Below, piece after piece: positions 6,674 through 10,905 of a stretch of DNA of 10,905 nt. Source of the stretch: Candidatus Collierbacteria bacterium CG_4_9_14_3_um_filter_43_16 (lineage in GTDB: Bacteria; Patescibacteriota; Microgenomatia; UBA1400; MFAQ01); contig PFUC01000068.1 of NCBI GenBank assembly GCA_002789895.1, forward strand, positions 1 to 10,905, given 5' to 3'. The notes beneath the pieces were generated by a model. The model did not search any database and had not been told where the DNA came from. It was given only the letters and a program-made list of their open reading frames with translations. Both the position numbers and the translations under genes were made by a program. Each line of letters starts with the position of its first letter. The stretch's first letter is position 1.

Positions 6674-6887
6674 TTTGTCTTGGGTTCGAAGCCCGCCAAA
6701 AATCATACTCACGCGTTACTATCTCGTCCCGCCTCCAGGTAGGCGGGATACCTGTCAGCTCGTCCCACGGGGCATACCTGGGATTTCGGAGAAATACTCC
6801 TCAATATGCGCATGTTCCGTGTGGTTTGTTGGCTAGTCTTCTGCACCCAACAATAAAATAATCGCTTGGTTTGATATAGTAGAGGTA
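6674..6887. repeat. Intergenic region with GC-rich hairpin
   Basis: The gap has no credible gene. A perfect 8-bp stem TCCCGCCT (6727-6734) / AGGCGGGA (6741-6748) closes a 6-base loop. A direct repeat CTCGTCCC occurs at 6723-6730 and 6759-6766. A second short stem TCCCA (6763-6767) / TGGGA (6779-6783) follows. No T-run follows either stem, so neither is a standard terminator. The CCCGCC/GGCGGG core resembles the hairpins in the other two long gaps. The right end of the gap holds the rpiB promoter. Confidence 0.6.
6872..6880 (+). promoter_or_regulatory. Extended -10 element just before rpiB (leaderless)
   Basis: TGA followed by TATAGT (6875-6880) is an extended -10 box. Only 7 bases separate it from ATG 6888, so transcription should start at or next to the A of the ATG. 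AGAGG at 6881-6885 would be too close to the ATG to act as a normal ribosome binding site and would probably not be in the transcript. Confidence 0.6.
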
Positions 6888-7325
6888 ATGAAAGTAATAT
6901 TGGGTACGGATCATGGAGGGTTTGAGATGAAGGAGTTAATTAAGAAATGGCTAGCCACTGAGGGATATACGGTGGAGGATGTTGGGGCGGCGAATTTGGT
7001 GGCTGAGGATGACTATGTGTATTTTGCGAAGCAGGCGGTGAAAGCGGTAACTTCTTCAAGTGACAGAGTGATACTGTTTTGCCGGAATGGTTTTGGGATG
7101 GTTATCGCCGCCAATAGGTTTGCGGGAGTACGATGTGGTCTGGCCTTTGATACTGAGGCGGTTCGCAAGGGAAGAGTTGACGACGATATCAACGCTCTTT
7201 CCGTTCCTTCGGATTATTTTGATGAAGAGATGGTGATCCGAATGATAAAGATTTTTTTAACGGAAAAAAAGTCAGAAGATGATAAATACAAAAGACGAAT
7301 TATGAAATTAGACAACTTAATTTAA
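6888..7325 (+). CDS. rpiB: RpiB/LacAB-family sugar-phosphate isomerase, divergent
   Basis: 145 residues, the usual size. The family interconverts ribose 5-phosphate and ribulose 5-phosphate (or related hexose phosphates). The N-terminal GTDHGGFEMKELI matches GxDHxGxxLK. ILFCRNGFGMVIAANRFAGVR (from 62) matches ICGTGxGxSIAANKxxGIR and keeps the catalytic Cys65. Differences from E. coli RpiB are notable: CGTG reads CRNG, RQHNDTN reads RVDDDIN so the active-site His is Asp, and the late RH pair (GGRHQQRV) reads KY. The activity could be normal, altered or on another sugar phosphate. The next gene is an Rpe homologue overlapping by one base, which supports a pentose-phosphate role. Confidence 0.85.
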   Translation: MKVILGTDHGGFEMKELIKKWLATEGYTVEDVGAANLVAEDDYVYFAKQAVKAVTSSSDRVILFCRNGFGMVIAANRFAGVRCGLAFDTEAVRKGRVDDDINALSVPSDYFDEEMVIRMIKIFLTEKKSEDDKYKRRIMKLDNLI

Positions 7326-8005
7326 TGGTCACCATAGTTCCCGCGATATTGGAGAAAGATATAACGGCTTTTGAGGAGAAGCTTAAGAAAGTTTGGGGGA
7401 TAACTAAGCGGGTGCAAATGGATATTATTGATGGCAAATTTGCCCCGATCGAAACAGTAATGCCTGAGATACTGCTAAATATAGATACGATTGTTGATTT
7501 TGAAGGACAGTTGATGGTAGAAAGGCCGGAGGAATGGGTGGATAGATGTGCGGCGGCGGGAATGACAGCGCTATATGGGCACGTCGAAAAAATGGAAGAC
7601 AGAGCCAAGTTTATTGCAGACACGGAGGCGGCGGGGATGAAGGCCGGACTGGCTTTTGACATTGACACCCCACTCGATGGCTTAGAGGAGATGATAAACA
7701 ATATTGATGGAGTGTTGCTGATGAGTGTGAAAGCGGGAAGTCAGGGAGTGCAAAAGTTTGATGAGAGAGTGCTGGCAAAAATAAAAAAAGTCAGAGAAAT
7801 GAGTGAATTTGTGAATATTGTGGTGGATGGGGGATTGAATGTTGAGAATATTAAAAAATGTTTGATAGCCGAGTGGTCTCAGGAAATTGCGGAGGACGAG
7901 TTCAACAAAAGCTTTTTGGGGATGGAGTTTGCAGTCGGATCCGATCTCCTAAATGCAGAAAATGTTGAAGAGGAACTAAAGAGATTGGAAAGTTTGGTTG
8001 GATGA
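7325..8005 (+). CDS. Ribulose-phosphate 3-epimerase-like TIM barrel, altered metal site
   Basis: 226 residues in the ribulose-phosphate-binding barrel superfamily. Rpe interconverts ribulose 5-phosphate and xylulose 5-phosphate. Recognisable motifs are VPAILEKDI, VQMDIIDGKFAP (30-41), GQLMVERPEEW (61-71), GLAFDIDTPLDGLE (108-121), VLLMSVKAGSQGVQKF (130-145) and VVDGGLN (166-172). Both catalytic aspartates are kept (Asp33, Asp168), but the two metal-binding His of canonical Rpe are Gln31 and Gln62. About 15 extra residues occur near 182-200 before the final phosphate motif AVGSDLL. Its start overlaps the rpiB stop (TAATG), so translation is probably coupled. A canonical metal-dependent epimerase is doubtful; a related activity is possible. 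Confidence 0.82.
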   Translation: MVTIVPAILEKDITAFEEKLKKVWGITKRVQMDIIDGKFAPIETVMPEILLNIDTIVDFEGQLMVERPEEWVDRCAAAGMTALYGHVEKMEDRAKFIADTEAAGMKAGLAFDIDTPLDGLEEMINNIDGVLLMSVKAGSQGVQKFDERVLAKIKKVREMSEFVNIVVDGGLNVENIKKCLIAEWSQEIAEDEFNKSFLGMEFAVGSDLLNAENVEEELKRLESLVG

Positions 8006-8010
8006 TATGT

Positions 8011-8063
8011 ATAGATTGCCACCCGCCACGGCGGGTAAACTCGGTTGTATTCCTCGCAATGAC
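8011..8063. repeat. Palindromic intergenic repeat, copy B
   Basis: The element is bounded by ATAGATT (8011-8017) and AATGAC (8058-8063), the same ends as 2316-2383. Its outer arms are ATTGC (8015-8019) and GCAAT (8056-8060). An inner hairpin pairs ACCCGCC (8021-8027) with GGCGGGT (8030-8036). No T-run follows. Confidence 0.7.
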
Positions 8064-8071
8064 GAAGTTGC

Positions 8072-8095
8072 GTGACACGGTGACACGGTGACACG
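8072..8095. repeat. Tandem octamer repeat GTGACACG x3
   Basis: Three perfect, gap-free copies of GTGACACG lie at 8072-8079, 8080-8087 and 8088-8095. They end at the TG of the extended -10 box of the next gene. The unit differs in sequence from the octamers in sufS and sufU but has the same 8-bp period. Confidence 0.9.
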
Positions 8096-8104
8096 TGATA
8101 TATT
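8096..8104 (+). promoter_or_regulatory. Extended -10 element just before LOG gene (leaderless)
   Basis: TGA followed by TATATT (8099-8104) fits an extended -10. Five bases separate it from ATG 8110, so the transcript should begin at or beside the start codon. There is no ribosome binding site. The TG joins directly onto the octamer array. Confidence 0.55.
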
Positions 8105-8109
8105 GGTGT

Positions 8110-8733
8110 ATGACGTTCAAGAATTTAAAAGCAGTTACTATTTTTGGCTTCGCAGACTGTCCTCCAGCAGACCCACTATATAAAGAGACGGTGGACGTGA
8201 CGAGACTAATTGCTCAGAATGGATTGGAAGTTGTTAACGGTGGTGGGCCTGGGGTGATGAGGGCGGCTACGGAAGGAGCTCACGAGGGCGGTGGAGTGGC
8301 TTCGGTAGCTACTTTTTATCCTAAATTTATTGAAAACTTTGAAGGAAAAGATCCACAGAACAAAGCCGATAAGGAAATCATCATGAATAACTACGTGGAT
8401 AGAACGATGAAACTACTGGAGCTGGGAGATGCATACGTTATCTTTAACGGAGGAACGGGAACACTGTCCGAACTGGGTATGGCATGGGGACTTGCTTACC
8501 TTTATTTTGGTCATCATAAACCATTAATTTTGTACGGTGGATTTTGGTATCCGATTGTAGAAGAGCTGGTCAAAAACATGAAAATAGGTGCTAGGCCCGG
8601 GGCTTTGAGAGTTTACAAAATTGCAACAACACCTGAACAAGTGATGCAGTATCTAGAGGAGTTCGATTTGGAGATGCCTCCACATCAAGAGATTAAGGAC
8701 GATTTGAGTGGCGAGAAAGCCTTTATGGAATAA
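8110..8733 (+). CDS. LOG-family (YgdH/TIGR00730-like) phosphoribohydrolase
   Basis: 207 residues, Rossmann-like LOG fold, once called lysine decarboxylase-like. The family removes ribose 5-phosphate from nucleoside monophosphates (AMP or cytokinin ribotides). Motifs: AVTIFGFADCP (8-18), VNGGGPGVMRAATEGA (42-57, phosphate binding), the catalytic Arg98 in YVDRTM (95-100), and NGGTGTLSELGMAW (113-126) with Glu121, a form of PGGxGTxxE with Asn for Pro. I chose ATG 8110 over the GTG at 8095, which lies in the tandem repeat and would overlap the promoter. Releasing ribose 5-phosphate would feed the RpiB and Rpe-like enzymes upstream, a plausible but inferred link. Regulated by the leaderless-type promoter described at 8096. 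Confidence 0.9.
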   Translation: MTFKNLKAVTIFGFADCPPADPLYKETVDVTRLIAQNGLEVVNGGGPGVMRAATEGAHEGGGVASVATFYPKFIENFEGKDPQNKADKEIIMNNYVDRTMKLLELGDAYVIFNGGTGTLSELGMAWGLAYLYFGHHKPLILYGGFWYPIVEELVKNMKIGARPGALRVYKIATTPEQVMQYLEEFDLEMPPHQEIKDDLSGEKAFME

Positions 8734-8740
8734 TGGAAAT

Positions 8741-9505
8741 ATGATAGATACTACAAGGATTGAAAAAAACGGAAAAGTAATGCTTTTGGCCTATGATCAA
8801 GGTTTTGAACATGGGCCGGTCGACTTTAATGAGAAAACCGTGGATCCAGCCTACATTATGGAGATTGCCAAGAACGGATATTTTTCGGGAGTGGTATTTC
8901 AAGAAGGGGTGGCGGCTAAATATTATCCTTCGGCTAGCTCAGGACAAGTCCAAAATGTACCTCCACTAATCGTGAAATTAAATGGGAAAACTTCGTTTCA
9001 AGGAGAAGAACCTTTGTCATTACAACTTTGTACTGTTGAGAAAGCCGCTTCTTTGGGAGCAATAGGAGTGGGATATTCGATTTACGTGGGAAGTGAAATC
9101 GAGGAACGAATGATGGTGGAGTTTTCTAAGATAGAAGATGAGGCACATGCTAGAGGTATAATTGTGATCGCTTGGATGTATCCAAGAGGCAGGAAGGTAG
9201 CCGGTAGAGAAGCAGATCGAGATGTGGTGGCTTATGGAGCTAGGATTGGAATGGAACTGAACGCGGACTTCGTCAAGGTCCCTTACACAGGGGATTCGGA
9301 AAGCTTTGAGTGGGTCGTGAGAGCGGCGGGAAAGACCGGCGTGCTGGCACAGGGTGGAAAGAAAGTCGATTGGGAAAATCTGGACTTGGAGATTGAAGGC
9401 GCCATGAAGGCAGGAGCAAGGGGAATTGCGATTGGTAGAAACGTCTGGCAGGATAAATATCCAAATGATATTTCAAAGAAGTTATCGGAGATTGTGTTTA
9501 AATAA
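8741..9505 (+). CDS. DhnA-type class I fructose-bisphosphate aldolase
   Basis: 254 residues. A TIM barrel of the archaeal-type class I aldolase family that splits fructose 1,6-bisphosphate (or makes it) by a Schiff base. Motifs: LLAYDQGFEHGPVDF (15-29), PLIVKLNGKTSF (75-86), IAWMYPRG (143-150), ADFVKVPY with the Schiff-base Lys179, LAQGGKK (202-208) and GIAIGRNVWQ (228-237). I chose ATG 8741; the in-frame GTG 8708 lies inside the preceding gene. It follows the LOG gene by 7 bases and its stop overlaps the next start (TAATG). Around residues 63-72 (PSASSGQVQN) it carries a few more residues than I recall for relatives, over a DNA motif that looks like a dispersed repeat. Confidence 0.93.
   Translation: MIDTTRIEKNGKVMLLAYDQGFEHGPVDFNEKTVDPAYIMEIAKNGYFSGVVFQEGVAAKYYPSASSGQVQNVPPLIVKLNGKTSFQGEEPLSLQLCTVEKAASLGAIGVGYSIYVGSEIEERMMVEFSKIEDEAHARGIIVIAWMYPRGRKVAGREADRDVVAYGARIGMELNADFVKVPYTGDSESFEWVVRAAGKTGVLAQGGKKVDWENLDLEIEGAMKAGARGIAIGRNVWQDKYPNDISKKLSEIVFK
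8927..8950 (+). repeat. Possible dispersed-repeat insert inside aldolase gene
   Basis: The stretch from CCTTCGG to CAGGACAAGTC, with a central GCTAGC palindrome (8933-8938), encodes PSASSGQV. It resembles a repeat with a CTCAGGACAAG core that I recall from intergenic regions of several bacterial genomes, and SSGQ peptides from such insertions. There is no second copy in this window, so the call depends on that recollection. Confidence 0.35.
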
Positions 9506-10475
9506 TGGATGAACTCAATGATCCCCCTGAAGGAATGATGGATGATCCAAACGAAAGTGAGCTGAGAAAAAAGTCGGAAAAGATCTGGCAAGTGGCTGAG
9601 CCGGTAATTACCGAATGGAAAAATAGGTTAACTGATTACGAAGTAAAGCATCGTATGCAAATATCGAAATCTTTAGAGGGAATTGCTGTTTTTTTTGGTA
9701 AGGTAGCTCCGGAAAAATCAAACGTCGATCTTCATTTTATGGCACAAAAAGATACCTCGAAAGGGGGACCGGCTTCAGGGCTTGTTGACAAGATGCTCCT
9801 TCCTGGAGGGGATACAGATGTTTTTTATTGGTTAGGTGAAGCAACCCGTTTACCAAATGATGGATAAAAAGAATTTGAAGAAGAAGAGCGAAGGGTCATT
9901 ACAAAGATAATCCACGAAGAGATCCACCATGAATTTCAGGGGAATAATCCAGTATTTTTGGATGTATTAAATAAGGCTGGTGGTGATGAAAAAATCATAA
10001 TAATGAGGACCGCACTAATGAAAAATCAGCTGGGGTACCTGGAGCCCGAAGTCGAACTTACCGCATATATCTTGACCAATATGCCAACAGTAGATTACAG
10101 GAGGACATTCCTGAAGAGAGTGTTCCAATTCATGCGACAATTGTGTTTCGAGTCGATGAAAAAAGATTTCACGAAATTACCAAAGCGGTAATGGAAGAAA
10201 GCGGTTCCGAAAAGTGGAAAAACGGAGGACCGTACAAAAAACTCACAGACGGGTGGAGGGAGATATACGATGAAGAGACTGAAGCTTCGAAACCAGTATA
10301 ACTTCCAACAGAACTGAGACAAAAGACGGTAGATGAACTATCAATATATGAGCTTGGTGAAAAGATTACTGATTTTTCTTTAATAGAAAAATACATTTCG
10401 GAGGGTCGGCAATTTGACCTGGCTTTTATGAAAGAGCTGTATCAAATCTTTTTAGATGCGCGAGAAGCTAGGTGA
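9505..10475 (+). pseudogene. Broken HExxH metallopeptidase-like gene
   Basis: One ancestral gene of about 320 codons seems broken by three lesions. It starts at ATG 9505, overlapping the aldolase stop. Frame 1 runs to an in-frame TAA at 9865-9867 (after LPNDG) and then continues as protein-like sequence: EFEEEERRVITKIIHEEIHHEF, whose HEEIH (9913-9927) is an HExxH zinc motif, and further to EPEVELTAYILTNMP (10042-10086), which could hold the third metal ligand and loosely resembles ImmA/IrrE-type enzymes. Near 10085-10110 the protein-like sequence moves to frame 3 (DIPEESVPIHATIVFRVDEK), as after a one-base deletion. It meets a second TAA at 10299-10301 and runs on to TGA 10473-10475. A product ending at 9865 (120 residues) would lack the zinc site. 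Family assignment is tentative. Confidence 0.7.
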
Positions 10476-10905
10476 AGAGGCGTTTGAGGAGAAGGCCGAG
10501 GCGGTGGCCCCATTTTTTCCAGAAATCGGCAAAATAAACAATGTTTAAAAGAATAAGGGAGATGGTGACGATGGCGTCGTAGGTGGACCGGTCTTTATAG
10601 ACGTCTTCTAGCTGTATCCACATGGCAAACTCGTCGAAGGCCAGTCCTAAGCCAATTCCATAGATTACGGAAAGTTGGAGTTTGAGCTTGTCTGTCCTTT
10701 CCAAAACCAGGCTGAGAAACCCGACAATGCCCAAGATGAAGATGCCATAGGCAAAGTGATGAACGTGGATATCTCTGACCTTGAGATACAGATTGGGAAA
10801 TGGAAGAGACGTCACAAACCTCGAAAAGGCAAAAGTGGCCAGAAAACTAATAAGAATCAAGAAAGGGATTTCTTTTCCGGTTTTGGGGCGTAGTAAATGC
10901 CAAGG
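10468..10905 (-). CDS. Multi-pass membrane protein, 5' end beyond window
   Basis: The - strand frame is open to the right edge, and the residues before the TTG at 10860 (RPKTGKEIPF) read on naturally. The gene therefore probably starts outside the window. About 145 codons are visible with roughly four hydrophobic helices. Conserved-looking motifs between helices are DIHVHHFAYG, with three His facing the start of helix 2, and AFDEFAMW after helix 3. Clustered His and acidic residues in or near the membrane could bind metal, but I do not recognise the family. Its stop (10468-10470) overlaps the end of the broken + strand gene by 8 bases, so the two genes converge with no terminator between them. 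Confidence 0.75.
   Translation of the reverse strand, partial: PWHLLRPKTGKEIPFLILISFLATFAFSRFVTSLPFPNLYLKVRDIHVHHFAYGIFILGIVGFLSLVLERTDKLKLQLSVIYGIGLGLAFDEFAMWIQLEDVYKDRSTYDAIVTISLILLNIVYFADFWKKWGHRLGLLLKRLFT

Noticed and set aside
6682..6694. GGGTTCGAAGCCC looks like a tRNA T-arm
   Set aside because: Only three stem pairs fit, loop position 60 is not a pyrimidine, and no acceptor, D or anticodon arm can be drawn around it. It may be a tRNA remnant, but nothing supports a gene.
6624..6836. Open frame of 70 codons over the rpiB upstream gap
   Set aside because: It overlaps the end of the DUF59 gene in another frame, runs through a palindromic repeat and has no protein-like composition.
9865..10301. 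TAA stop codons read as amino acids
   Set aside because: sufS, sufU, the CPSC gene, rpiB, the LOG gene and the aldolase all end in TAA, and a frameshift is also present, so gene decay explains the data better.

Overview
The window looks like a piece of a compact, AT-leaning bacterial genome, most likely a member of the Candidate Phyla Radiation (Patescibacteria), possibly Microgenomates. This placement is an inference, not a search result. It rests on tightly packed one-strand genes, few Shine-Dalgarno sites, GC-rich palindromic repeats in every longer gap, a DhnA-type class I aldolase, and pentose-phosphate enzymes with unusual active sites. No rRNA, complete tRNA or CRISPR array was seen, and no convincing intrinsic terminator.

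Layout, all on the + strand up to about 10475. (1) 1-2308: iron-sulfur assembly. The 3' part of sufS (its start lies left of the window), an unrecognised basic protein with an ADP-ribosyltransferase-like look, and a sufU scaffold gene. (2) 2309-2474: a gap made of palindromic repeats. (3) 2475-4521: a redox trio of a membrane-anchored CPSC thioredoxin-fold protein, a CcdA/DsbD-type membrane thiol transporter and a ferredoxin-NADP reductase-like flavoprotein. A GH-D clan alpha-galactosidase-like gene (4505-6106) overlaps the end of the trio. (4) 6119-6673: an extended -10 promoter, a 63-residue membrane protein with a very strong ribosome binding site, and a MIP18/SufT-like iron-sulfur protein. 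(5) 6674-6887: a second repeat-bearing gap. (6) 6888-8005: RpiB-like and Rpe-like sugar-phosphate enzymes, overlapping by one base. (7) 8006-8109: a third repeat-bearing gap. (8) 8110-9505: a LOG-family phosphoribohydrolase and a class I fructose-bisphosphate aldolase. (9) 9505-10475: a broken HExxH metallopeptidase-like gene with two in-frame stops and one frameshift. (10) 10468-10905: a convergent membrane protein on the - strand, cut by the right edge.

Functionally, SufS supplies persulfide sulfur to the SufU scaffold, and the MIP18/SufT-like protein probably helps deliver clusters. The RpiB-like, Rpe-like and aldolase genes form a small sugar-phosphate module. The CcdA and CPSC proteins form a plausible extracytoplasmic thiol relay that could be fed by the neighbouring flavoprotein.

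The most unusual signal is a shared DNA repeat made of four 8-bp units. It lies inside both sufS and sufU, is read in different frames in the two genes, and falls exactly where each protein carries an extra loop. A second 8-bp tandem repeat precedes the LOG gene, and a possible dispersed-repeat insert lies inside the aldolase. Together with the gap palindromes, this points to repeat sequences that spread and are tolerated even in core genes. Two genes also show an extended -10 box so close to the start codon that leaderless transcripts are likely.
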